From Cyanophora paradoxa (taxonomy: Eukaryota > Glaucocystophyceae > Cyanophorales > Cyanophoraceae), in the NCBI GenBank assembly GCA_004431415.1, contig QPMI01000350.1, forward strand, positions 1 to 45,405: DNA of 45,405 nt, in the 5' to 3' direction. Made by a program: the position numbers and the translations under genes. Positions 1 to 10,187 of the stretch are shown here, piece after piece. The notes below the pieces were generated by a model. It was not told the origin of the DNA. It saw nothing but the letters and a program-made list of their open reading frames with translations, and did no database searches. The stretch's first letter is position 1. Each line of letters opens with the position of its first letter.

Positions 1-3000
1 GCGAGGAGGGCCCCGCCGAGCGCCGCGACGTAGGCGTTGAAGGCGGCGAAGCGGCGGCGGAGGAGGCGGGGCCCGAGGGGGCCGGCGGCGGGCCCGTTGA
101 CGTCGGCGTGGAGGCGGAGGAGGAGGCGGTGGACGGCCTCCGGGCGGGAGAAGGGCGCCAGGGCGGCCGGCGACTCCTTCTCGAAGAGGCCGGCGAGGCT
201 GCGGAGGGCGGCCTGCAAGGCGGGCGGCTGCAGGCGGGGGACGGCGGGGGGGCCCTCCTCCGGCTCTGCCCCCTCGGCCTCCGCGAAGGAGAGGAGGTGG
301 TAGGCCACCTCCTCCTGCCGCCTGTGCAGCAGCCGCCCCACCTGCCCCCGCCCTCAGCGCCGGGGCCGGCTGGGCGGGGCGGGGCGGGGCGGGGCGGGGC
401 GGACGGGCTCCTGGGCGAGGGCGGGGAGGAGGCCCTCGAGGACGGCGCGGGCGGCCTCCTCGGAGAGGAGGCCCTGCACGCGGGCGGCGAGGACGAGGGC
501 GGCCCCCCGGGGGCCGGCCTCGCGCGCGATGTACTTGCGCGCCCGCTTGAGGTCCGCCTCGGGGTCGCCCTCCGAGTCGCCGGGGCCGGGCTGGGGCGGG
601 CGGGGCGGACGTGGTGCTGCAGGTGCTGCGCCACCGTCTCCAGCGCCTCCCGCTCCCCCCGCGCGATCAGCGCCGAGCCGACCTCCCGCAGGTGCACCCG
701 CCTGCGCCCCGGCGTCGGCAGAGGGCGCGGCCCGGCGCGGTGCGGGGCGGGGCGGGGCCGGCGGGGCCGCACAGGAAGTCGACGACGTCCGTGCAGGCGA
801 GGAGGTGGAAGGGGAAGCGGAAGAGGTCCTCGTGGGGCGCCTCCGCCGCCCAGCGCGCCACCAGGTACTCCGCGTGCGCCCGCAGCAGCGCCGCCGCGTC
901 CTCGAAGCCCAGGCGCCCCGCCGCCGCCCCCAGCAGGCCCCGCACCAGCGGCCCCAGGTCCGCCCGCATCCCCGCCAGTCCGCACATGCGGAAGCAGATC
1001 GGCGCCTGCGCGCGCGCGCCGGGGGGAGCGGTGAGGCGAGCGGGGGGCGGATTCGCGCGGGGGGCGGGCGCCTGGAGGTCATCGACGGCCTGGAGGAGCT
1101 CGCAGAGGGCCGCCGCCGCCGTCTCCTCCCGCCCCGCCTCCGCCCGCGGCGCCCCCTCCCCGCCCCCCTCCTCCGCCGCCTTGAGGGCGATGGGCGGCAG
1201 GTGGTCCGTGATCGACTCGTAGATGCCGGCCGCCCCCGCCCAGCGCGCGAAGAGGCACCGCGCCGCCCGCCCCGCCTCCAGCCGCACCGCGTACGACTCT
1301 GCGCGCGGCGCGTCGGCCGGGGCGCCTCGGCCGGGGCGCGGGCGCCTGGGGCGGACCGTCGTTGAGGCGGGGGAGGAAGGCTTGGACGAGCTCCTGGTCG
1401 GTCTCCACGGCTGCCTCGTCCCGCAGCACCACCGCCCGCACCGCCCGCACGAACGCGCCCCGCACCCCCCGCGTCAGCGCCGTCCCCAGCCCCGCCTTCT
1501 TCCCCTCCCCCGCGCCGCCCCCGCCCGCCTGCGACGGGTCCGCCCCGGGGCTCCCCTGCCCCGCCGCCGCCGCCGCCGCCTTGGCTGCGAGCGTGAGCTC
1601 CTGGGGAGCGGGGTGAGGGGCGAGGGTGCCCGGAAAGCGAGCGAGGGGCGGGGGCCGGGGCGCACGGCGGAGAACCAGAGGAGGATGCGGACGGCGGCGG
1701 CGACGACGGCGGCGAACTCGGCGGGGGCGCCGCAGGGGCCCCGGCGCGCTCGCCGGCGGCGGCCCAGGCGGGGAGGTCGGCGCGGTGCGGCATGAAGCGC
1801 AGCGCGCGGGCCACGACCTGCAGCACCCCCTCCAGCAGCGCTGCGCGGCCGCCGCGTCAGGCCCGCGGGGCCTGCCGCGTCTTCGACGGGCCGGCGGCGG
1901 CACCGGGGTTGATCTTTGTCTCGCCCTGCTCCCAGTCGAGGGCGGCCTGGACGGCGGCGAGGGCGGCGGCCTTGGCCCCGGCGCGGCAGGAGCCGGCGGC
2001 GGCGAGGGGCGCCGCGAGGAAGAGGCCGACGTAGGGCCCCGCCAGGTAGACGCGCTGCTCCCGCCCAATCGGCGCCCGCATCAGCTGCGCGCGCGCGTCA
2101 GGCGGGCCCGGCGGGGGGCGCCCCGGCGCGGCGGGCCTCGGCGAGGAGGCGGAGAGCGGCGTCGGGGAGGCTGGGGTGGAGCCAGCGCGGGGCCCGCGCC
2201 TCGAGGCGCAGCAGGGCGCCCAGCAGGCGCGTGCCGGCCGCCGCCGCCTCCACCGACGCCGCCTCCGCGCTCGCCACCTCCGCCGCCGAGCCGTCGGCAT
2301 CGGGGGCCGGGCTGCGAGGGCGCTTGCGGTGGAGCGAGGAGGGGCCCTGCGAGGGGCCCCCTCGTCGTCCGACAGGTCGAACGCGTCGCCACGCCGTGCC
2401 GCGGGCGGCCGGACGGCGGAAGGGCCCGAGGCCGGCGGCCCGAAGCCGTCGTCGTCGTCCGCCGCCGCCGCCGCCGCCGCGCCGGCCTCGACGCACACGT
2501 GGCACTGCCGCTGCGGGTCGAACTGCGCGGCGCCGGCACTCAGGCGGCGCTCGTGCGGGCAGATGGGACGGGAGGGGCGCGCGTGTGGGGGCAGGAAGCG
2601 CTTGAGGAAGGCGACCCAGGCGCCGGCCGCCTCCGAGAGCGCGTCCTCGTCCGCCCCGCCCCGCGGCCGCAGCCCGGCCGCTGGCGGCAGGCGCGACCAG
2701 ACGGCGGCGGCGAGGCGGAGGACAGTGCGCAGCGCGGGGCGCGGCAGCTGCTCCAGCGGCGGCCGCACGAGCGCCTCCGCCGCCACCCGCAGCGCCTGCG
2801 CGCGAGTCGGCGCCGGTCGGGCGGGGGCCGGGCGGGACGGGCGGACCGCGGCGAGGGCGGCGTGGAGGGGCGCGAGGGAGCCGTCGTGGGAGGACCCCGC
2901 ACCGGGGGCCCGCACGACGGCCGCTCCGTACCTGCCGGCCCATCGCGCCCCGCGCGAGCGGAAAGCGGGGGCGGGGCACCGCGCGAGGCAGTCTGCGTAG

Positions 3001-5870
3001 AAAAGGGCGGCGCGGGCGTCGGGCAGGGCGGGGGCGGGGGCCGCCCGCGGCGGCGCCCGGCGGCTCGTCAGCATCGGCTGCGACTGCGACTGCGAGGCCG
3101 GCGGCTCCGGGCCGGGGCACTGCCCTCCTCGGGGCCGCCGCGAGGGCCGCCAGCCGCTCCTGCACGGCCGCCGCCACCGACGCGTGTACGGCCGCCGCCG
3201 CCGCCGCCGCCGGCCGTGGCGGGCCGGGGGCGAGGGCGGGGGCGCCGGGAGAGGGGCCCGGGTCCTCATAGAGGGCGCGCCAGCCTGCGCGGAGTCGGCG
3301 GGCGGCGCGTAGAGGAGCTCCGGGCGGGGCGGGGCACCGGAGAGGCGGCGGAGCTGCTCCTCGAGGGCCCCGCCGCCGCCGCTTCGTCGGCCTCGGGGCC
3401 CCCGCCTCGTCCGCCGCCGCCTCCGCCTCCTCCGCCGCCAGCTCCGCCTCCTCGGCCCCCTCCTCGGCCCCGGGGGCGGGGCCGGCGGGGCGTACGGGGC
3501 GATCCCGCGAGGGCGGCGAGGCACGCGGCGACGCCGGCCGCCTCGCCGTGCAGCGGCGCGCTCTGCCGCCCCGTCACCCCGCGCGGCGCAGCGCGGCGCC
3601 GAGGGGCAGGGCGGGGCGGCGCACGAGGGCCCAGGTGGCGGCGGCGGGGCGGAGCGGGTCGGGGGCGTCGGACAGCTCGCCGCGCCGCGCGAGGGCCGCC
3701 AGCAGCCGCAGCGCGGAGGGCGTCGGGGGGCGGCGAGGGGCGGGCGGGCCGGACCGGCAGGGTCCCGGCCGGCGGGGCGGGCGGGCGTCGCCGGCAAAGG
3801 GCGGGGAGGCGAGGAGGCGTCGGGCGCGGGGGCGAGCGGGGCGGGGAGGAGGCCGGCGTCGGCGGCCGCCGCGAGGGCCGCCAGCGCGTCCTCGCGGTGC
3901 GGCCGCCACGCGTGCGCCCGAGCCGCCGCGCGAGGGCGCGGTGCAGCGAGGCCCAGAGCGCCGGCGCGCCGAAGGCCCTCGGCGGGGCGCCCGGAGGCGG
4001 GCGGGCGGCGGCGCGGGCGGCGCGGCGGAGAAAGACGAGGGACCAGGCCATCGCCTCCGACGGGCGCTCCTCCGGCCTGCCCCGAGCGCGTCAGGGCGCT
4101 GGCGGGGGCGGCGGGTGGGGCGGGGGCAGCGCGCGTGTCCACAAAGGCGGCGACGGCCTGCAGGAGGCCCGGTAGCAGTGGCCACCGCCCCGCCAGCGCC
4201 CCAGGGTACGCCGCGAGGGCGTGCGAGCAGACGATGAGCCTGGGCGGGAGTCAGTGGGGCGGGGCAGCGGAGACGGGGCAGGGCGGGCGGGCCAGGCGAC
4301 GGCCTTGTGCGCGTCCTTCCCGCGAGGTGAGCGAAGCCGGCCTGGACCTGCGCGGGCGTCGGCCGGCGCCGGGGCGGGCGAGAGGCGCGGTACGGGCCAG
4401 CTCGGCCGGCGAAGCGGGGCCGCGGGCGCGCTTGGCGGGGGCGGCCCGGGGCCGGCGCGCTGGGAGGAGGGCCCCGGGGCGGGGCGGGGCGGAGGAGCGG
4501 GGGTCGGGGCCGGCGGGGGCCCAGGCGAGCATGCGGTGGAGGAGGTCGGCGGCGAGGTCGGCGAGGGGCCGCTCGGCGCGCGTCACCCGCATCCGCCCCG
4601 CCAGCCGCGCGTTCACCAGCGTCGACGAGCCGGCCGCCGCCGCCGGCAGGAAGCGCTCGCCCAGGCCCCCAACAGCAGGTGCCCCAGCTCCTCCACCCGC
4701 CGCCGCGCCGCCGCCGCCCGCGCCCCCCGGAGCCGGGCTCGGCCGCCGCCTCGCGGGCGGGGCCGTAGCAGGAGTGCTCGAGCCGGAGGGCGGCGCGCAG
4801 GTACTGGACGAGCTCCTCGCGGAGGCGGGCGGCGCGGACGCCGCCGGGGGCGAGGGCGGCGGCGACGGTGGGGTGGAGGGCGAGGGTCAGGGCGTGCGTC
4901 TCCGGGGGGTACTCGAGGGCGTGGGCGCGGAGGAGGGCGTTGAGGGTGGCGAGGAGCTCGACGGGGGTCGTCTCCTCGAGGCGCCGGCCCTCGGCGGCCA
5001 GGTGCTCGCGGAAGAAGAGGAAGAGGCCGCGCACGTCGCGCGCCTCGGGGTCCAGCGCGAAGGCGCGCACGACGGCCTCGAGCGTCTGCGCGAGCTGCTG
5101 CAGCGGCGCCTCGCGCCCGTGCTCGCCGGCGACGACGCGGCGGGCGAGGGCCCGCACGAGGCCCCCGAAGTGGGCGGGGCCGACGAGGTGCGGGCAGTCG
5201 CCCAGCGCCTCCAGCACGCGCCGCACCACGTCCGCGTAGTCCGAGCACACCGCCGCGTACGCCGACCGCCGCCAGTCCCCCTCATCCTCCCCCTTCTGCA
5301 GCAGCTCCCGGCAGTGCTTCAGGATCTTCGGGCCGCACACCCACAGCCGGTGGGCCCGCAGCACTGCGCCGCCGTCGGCGCGCCGCGCCGGCAGCGGCGC
5401 GGGGGCGCGAGGGACGCACGGGCGCCCTGCGAGGCGCGGGTGACGACGCGGCGGAGGATGTTGCTCGTCTCGGCCGACTTGACGCCCGTCTTCTGGCCCG
5501 CCTGGTGCGCGATCTCCTCCTTTAGCGCCTTCAGCAGCTGCTTGAAGAGATCGTCCCACGAGAGCTGGTCTACAGTGCACGCCGCGCGTACGGTCGGGCG
5601 GGGCGCGGCGGGACGACGGCGCGGGACGGCAGCGCACGGTCCAGGCCGCCCGTCGCGTCCTGCAGCACCGCTCGATCGAGCCTTTTGAGCTCCTCGGGCT
5701 TTAAGACGATGTCCGCCACCTGCTTGAGCCCCTCCTGCGCCCGACCCGTGTCAGAGGCGAACGTGCATTCTGCCAGCCCTGTGCGTGCGCGCAGCGGAGA
5801 GCGCTCGCACCTTCCTATCCCTCACTTTCGAAGAGCGCACGAGCGACAGGGCGTCGTCCAGGGCGCCCAT
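1..5870 (-). CDS. ATM: ATM serine/threonine kinase, N-terminal half (partial at left edge)
   Basis: PIKK-family DNA-damage kinase acting in the nucleus; only the N-terminal helical-repeat half lies here, and the FAT, kinase and FATC parts would lie beyond base 1. Exon 1 starts at the ATG at 5868-5870 and reads MGALDDALSLVRSSKVRDRK up to a GT donor at 5810. Exon 2 starts near 5734 with EGLKQVADIVLKPEELKRLD. Together these form a TAN-type motif, the N-terminal signature of ATM/Tel1. Further exons carry DQLSWDDLFKQLLKALKEEI and FRFPFHLLACTDVVDFL; the latter matches an ATM segment of the form W...FPYALL...DFF. Many short GC-rich introns interrupt the gene, so internal borders are approximate. It diverges from the GH15 gene. 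The family call is confident; continuity through 1-4500 is inferred from helical-repeat-like exons such as LLRAHAEYLVARW at about 900. Confidence 0.8.
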
Positions 5871-6116
5871 TTCGCCGCGCGAACCGAGCTTGGGCACACG
5901 AAGCTGGCGGCCTAAAATTCAGCTATTTACGATGCTGCCTCTGCAATGGGCGCGCTCCACGTCGCCTGAGGTCATCCGGACGGCCGCCAGAAGCCGCACG
6001 ACACGAACGTCCCTAGCCGGAGCCGAACCCGCGACCTGGTACCCCTTCTTTCAGTCGGCCCCCGCGGGGAGTGTACCCTTAAAGTCAATTCGAACTGTGA
6101 GAGTGCGCTCGCCGCC
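5871..6116. promoter_or_regulatory. shared divergent promoter, ATM / GH15
   Basis: These 246 bp separate the two start codons and are visibly less GC-rich than the flanking exons. They must hold both 5' leaders and core promoters. I see no clear TATA box. An element resembling the tRNA T-arm lies near 6018-6030 on the minus strand, but no cloverleaf can be built around it. Confidence 0.6.
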
Positions 6117-9100
6117 ATGAGCTCAGCGCCGGGCGCCCAGAGCGCGCCGCACACACCGCAGCGCGCCTGCTCCTGCGGTACCGCAGCGATCGACGACCAC
6201 GCGCTCATCGGGAATTGCCGCACCGCGGCGCTTGTCGACAAGAGCGGAACCATTGATTTCTTTTGCTTCCCGTTCTTCGACTCGCCGAGCGTGTTCGCAT
6301 CGCTGCTGGACGATGACGCCGGCCACTTCTCCATATCGATCAGTGCGCCGGCGCGAGGCCCCGCAGGCGCTGCTCCCTCCCGATCGATATCGGCGCCCGC
6401 ATAAGCTGCGCGTACGTGGCGCAGGAGCAGCGCCGGGGGCGCCGCACCCGCACCGAGCCCCGAAGCAGTTCTATTTGCCGGATTCAAACGTCGTGTGCAC
6501 ACGGTTCTTCTGTGACGCAGGAATAGGGGAGATTGTCGACTTCATGACGCTCCCGCCGGCCGCCTTGAGCGAGGGAGAAAGGCTGCTCGTCCTCGATCGA
6601 TGCCGCCAGCGCCGGTGCACACACCGCACCTCGCCGCGCCAAACCGTCCCGGAGCGATGCATCGCGCGCTCACGCACGCACAGGGCGGCGGTGCGGTCGG
6701 TGACGGGGGCGGCGCCGGCGATGGGCGAGGGCGGGGAGTGCTGCGAGGCGGCCGGGGGCGGGGAGGAGGCGGCGGTGCGGGCATGCGGGAGCGACGCGCA
6801 TACGCGCCTCCCGCAGAGCCATCGGGAGCACCACCGCCTCGTCCGCAAGGCTCGCCTCCCGCCCGCCCGCCCGCCGGCCTCCCGCCGGCCCGCCCGCCCG
6901 CCCGTCGGCCTGCCCGCCCCGGCGGCGGCTTGATGCACCCAGCAGGTCTCCGTGAACCGCGGGCGGCTGCGGTTCCGCGTGCACTGCCGCCCCGCCCTCA
7001 ACTACGCCCGCGAGGGGCACCGCGTCGCCCTCTTCCCGGGCCACGGCGCCGTCTTTGAGGTGGGGACCCGTCACCCCTTGTCCCTTCCTCTCCCCTCGCG
7101 CTCAAAGGGCACTCAGGGCCCCTCCCTCGCCCTGGCCCTCGTCTCCTCTCTTCCCTTCGCCATCGACGGGTCCGTCCCTTCCTCCCCTCCCGCCTCGCCC
7201 CACGCCGGACCGACGGCCCGCCCTGCAGGCTGCCTGCGGGGGCCGAGGCGGGGGGCGACCCCGGGGACGCGGCCGCGCGGCCGGGCGTGGCGTGCGAGTT
7301 CGAGCTCGCCGAGGGCCAGAGCCTCTTCCTCTCCCTCCAGGCCCGCCCCCGCCCCGCCCGCGAGGAGGCACCCGCGCCCACCGCCCCCGCCACTGCCCCA
7401 GGCCTGCGAGCGCTCCGATGGCGTGCCGCCCGCCCCGGGGTCCAGCGTCGCCTCCGTGGGGGGACCGCCGGCCGCCGAGGACGGCCCACGAGGCGCTGCG
7501 GCGGGCTGTGCGTGGCCCTCGGGGCCCGTGCTGGAGCCCCGCGAGGTACGCCGAGGGGGCCCCTCGCCCGCCGGCGGCCCCGGGGCCCACGCCGGCGGCG
7601 CAGGGCGAGCGGCTGCTCGACGAGACGCTGCGCTACTGGGAGCGCTGGATCGCCCAGGCAGGCCTGCCCCCGCCCCGTGCCACGCGCCGGCGGCGAGCGG
7701 GCGGGGCGCAGTGCACGTACCAGGGCCGCTGGCGGGAGACCGTCCGCCGCTCCGCCCTCTGCCTCAAGCTGTCCGCCGGCCCCGCCCCGCCCCGCGCGAC
7801 GCGAGCCAGCGAGCCGCGGGCCGCTGCGCAGGCTGACGTTCGCGCCGACGGGGGCGATCGTGGCGGCGCCGACCTTCGGCCTCCCCGAGTTCGAGGGCGG
7901 CGCCCGCAACTGGGCCCGCGCCGCCCCGCCCCGCCCCGCTCCGCCCCGCTCGCGCGCTGAGAGCGGGGCGGGGCAGGACTACCGCTTCTGCTGGCTGCGG
8001 GACAGCGCCTTCGTCGTCTACGCCTTCATCCGCCTGGGCTTCCGTGCCGAGGCCTCCCAGTTCATGGCCTGGCTCCAGCAGCGCGCCGAGGAGCAGGGCG
8101 TCGGCCGCCCCGTCCGCCTCCACGCGCGCCCCGCCCCGCCCGCCCGCTCGGCTCCGCGCCACGCTCCGGTCTCAGAGCCGGGCGCAGCTGATATACCGGG
8201 TGGACGGGACGGAGGCGCGCGCGCAGGCCCGTCTCCGCGCCGGCGGGGGCGGCTGAGGCGGGGCGGGGCGGGGCGGGGCGGGCAGGTGCCGGAGGAGGAG
8301 GTGCTGGGCCACTTCCGCGGCTACCGCGCCTCCGCCCCCGTCCGCGTCGGCAACTCCGCCAAGCACCAGGCCCGCCCCAGAGCGGGGCGGGGCGGGGGCC
8401 GGCCGGGCCCGGGGCGAGGCGGGAGGGGCGCAGGAGCAGCTGGACATCTACGGCGAGCTCCTCGACTCCATCTACCTCGTCAACAAGGCCCGCCCCGCCC
8501 CGCCTGCTCCTCCCCCTCCTCCCGCGCTCCTCTCAGCCCCCCTGCCCGCAGTACGTCGCCCCGATCCCCGTGCGCGCCCCGCCTCGCCCCGCCCCGCCCC
8601 GCCCGGCGGGGCGCGCGGTCGAGGGGCGGGGCGCGGGGGCAGTACGGGACCTGGCGCCACGTCGTCGACCTCGTCGACTTCGTCTGCGGTCGCCGCCGCC
8701 CCGCCCCGCGCCCCGCCCCGCGCCGGGGCGATCGCGGGGGGCAGAGAACTGGCGCCGGGCGGACGCGGGGATCTGGGAGGTGCGGGGGGAGCCGCAGCAC
8801 TTCGTCTACACCAAGGCCCGCCCCCCTCTCATCTGATCCGATCCGATCCGACTCGATGTGATCGCCCGGGCGCAGCTGATGTGCTGGGTGGCGATCGACC
8901 GGGGCCTCCGCCTCGCGGAGAAGCGCTCCCTGCCGGCCCCGCGCGAGCGCTGGGGCCGCGAGCGGGACGCGGTGTACGAGGAGATCGTGCGCCGCGGCTT
9001 CTCGCCCCGCGCCGCCTCCTTCGTCCAGGCCTTCGACGGCCACGCCCTCGACGCCTCCGTCCGCCCCGCCCACGCACCCTGCTCGCCTCGAGGGCACCCT

Positions 9101-9749
9101 GCTTGCTCTCGCGACGCGGGCGGGGCGCAGGTGCTGCTGATGCCGCTGGTGCTCTTCATGAGCCCGGCGGACCCGCTGATGCTCTCCACGCTCGACGCCG
9201 TGCGCGAGGGCCTCTCCGCCAACGGCCTCGTGCACCGCTACCAGGCCGCCGCCACCGACGACGGCCTCGGGGGCGCCCTCGAGGGCACCTTCAACATGTG
9301 CTCCTTCTGGTTCATCGAGGCCCTCGCCCGTACGCCCCACCCCGCCCCGCCGCCCCCGGCCCCGCCTGCGCCTGCGCCGGGGGCGAGGCGGGGCGGGGCG
9401 GGGCGGGGGGCAGGGGCCGGGGTGTACGACAGGGGGCGCCTGCGCGAGGCGCGGGCCCTCTTCGAGGAGGCGCGGGACCCCCCCCCCCCCCTCCTCCTCC
9501 CCCTCCTCATCTCGCCCCCCTCCCCCAGGTGCTGGGGTACCTGAACCACGTGGGCCTCTTCTCGGAGGAGACGGCCGTCACGGGCGAGGCCCTCGGCAAC
9601 TGTGCGCCGGCCGCCCATCCCCCTCATGCCAGCCTCCGCCCCTCGTGAGGGGGCCTCGCGGGGCGCGGGGCGCAGTCCCGCAGGCGTTCACGCACCTGGC
9701 GCTGATCTCGTGCGCCTACGCCCTCAACCGCGCCCTCGACGCCAAGTAG
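6117..9749 (+). CDS. GH15 family glucoamylase/trehalase-like glycoside hydrolase
   Basis: Predicted inverting alpha-glucosidase of the bacterial-type GH15 clade (glucoamylase or trehalase). The ATG at 6117 opens an N-terminal domain with ALIGNCRTAALVDKSGTIDF. This is followed by KQFYLPDSNVVCTRFF and GRLRFRVHCRPALNYAREGH. Catalytic-barrel motifs follow in order: TFAPTGAIVAAPTFGLPE, DYRFCWLRDSAF, VRVGNSAKHQ, EQLDIYGELLDSIYLVNK, WRRADAGIWEVRGEPQHFVY, LMCWVAIDRGLRLA and VLGYLNHVGLFSEE. The stop is TAG at 9747-9749. At least a dozen short introns break the gene, and several need GC donors to hold frame. No signal peptide is evident, so a cytosolic enzyme for internal glucan or trehalose is likely; this is inference. 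Substrate cannot be told from motifs alone. It diverges from ATM. Confidence 0.88.
7914..7976 (+). other. GC-AG intron with hairpin arms (GH15 gene)
   Basis: The exons ...GGARNW and DYRFCWLRDSAF join without a gap only if the intron runs from GCCCGC (after TGG at 7911-7913) to GGGGCAG at 7976. This gives 63 nt. It contains CCCCGCTC followed within 10 nt by GAGCGGGG, a perfect 8-bp stem. The donor is GC, not GT. Confidence 0.8.
8816..8875 (+). other. GC-AG intron (GH15 gene)
   Basis: The exon ending HFVYTK (AAG at 8813-8815) joins LMCWVAIDRG at 8876. This removes 60 nt that start GCCCGC and end GCGCAG. The intron carries a short GATCC tandem run in its middle. Both junctions are fixed by a highly conserved GH15 block. 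Confidence 0.8.
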
Positions 9750-10187
9750 CGCCCCGCCCTGCCCGCCCCGCCCCGCCCGGGCCGGCCCGGCGCCCGCCTC
9801 CGGGGGCCCGCCGCGGCCTCCGTGGCAGCCGAGCTCCCTTTGCCACACAAACTTGAAATCAAAGGCCCTGAGAAGCTGATAGGGCTCATCATAGCTATAG
9901 GGGTCAGCCGCTGAGCCGCGCCTGCGCATGCGCCGCCGCCCCGGGGGCCGGGGCCGGAGGTGGCGCTAGCGCTGATGTTGGTAAGCCTGTGACGCCTGAC
10001 GGCCCGGAGCTTGAACTTTCAGGCAAGCTCTCCTGTACCCCTGCCAAAGCGTTCCCCCCCCGGGGGGGGGGGCCACACCGCCTGAGCTTCATCCACGGCT
10101 CGAGCACCGTACCGCGTAGTGGGCCACTAGTGGCGCTTCTAGATCTACGTATACGCAGCTGAAAGAGCTCGAGTGGAAACATTGAAG
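9750..10187. other. intergenic, GH15 3' end to F-box 5' end
   Basis: No gene is recognised here. The first 80 bases are GC-rich 3' sequence and the rest is more mixed. It holds the palindromic homopolymer block C8G11 at 10054-10072. A TCTAGATCTACGTA stretch about 50 bp upstream of the F-box start may be part of its core promoter. Confidence 0.5.
10054..10072. repeat. C8/G11 palindromic homopolymer
   Basis: Eight C residues are followed directly by eleven G residues about 115 bp upstream of the F-box start codon. Each strand carries a G-run, and the two halves are self-complementary. Confidence 0.85.

Noticed and set aside
361-402. CRISPR-like or minisatellite array of GGGGC units
   Set aside because: Simple repeats within ATM introns; no spacers or conserved repeat length.
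1626-4175. 849-codon plus-strand open frame
   Set aside because: Arg/Gly/Ala-rich antisense shadow of ATM; stop-free only because of extreme GC content.
6015-6045. tRNA-like T-arm (GGGTTCGGCTCC on minus strand)
   Set aside because: No matching acceptor stem, anticodon arm or A-box could be built around it.
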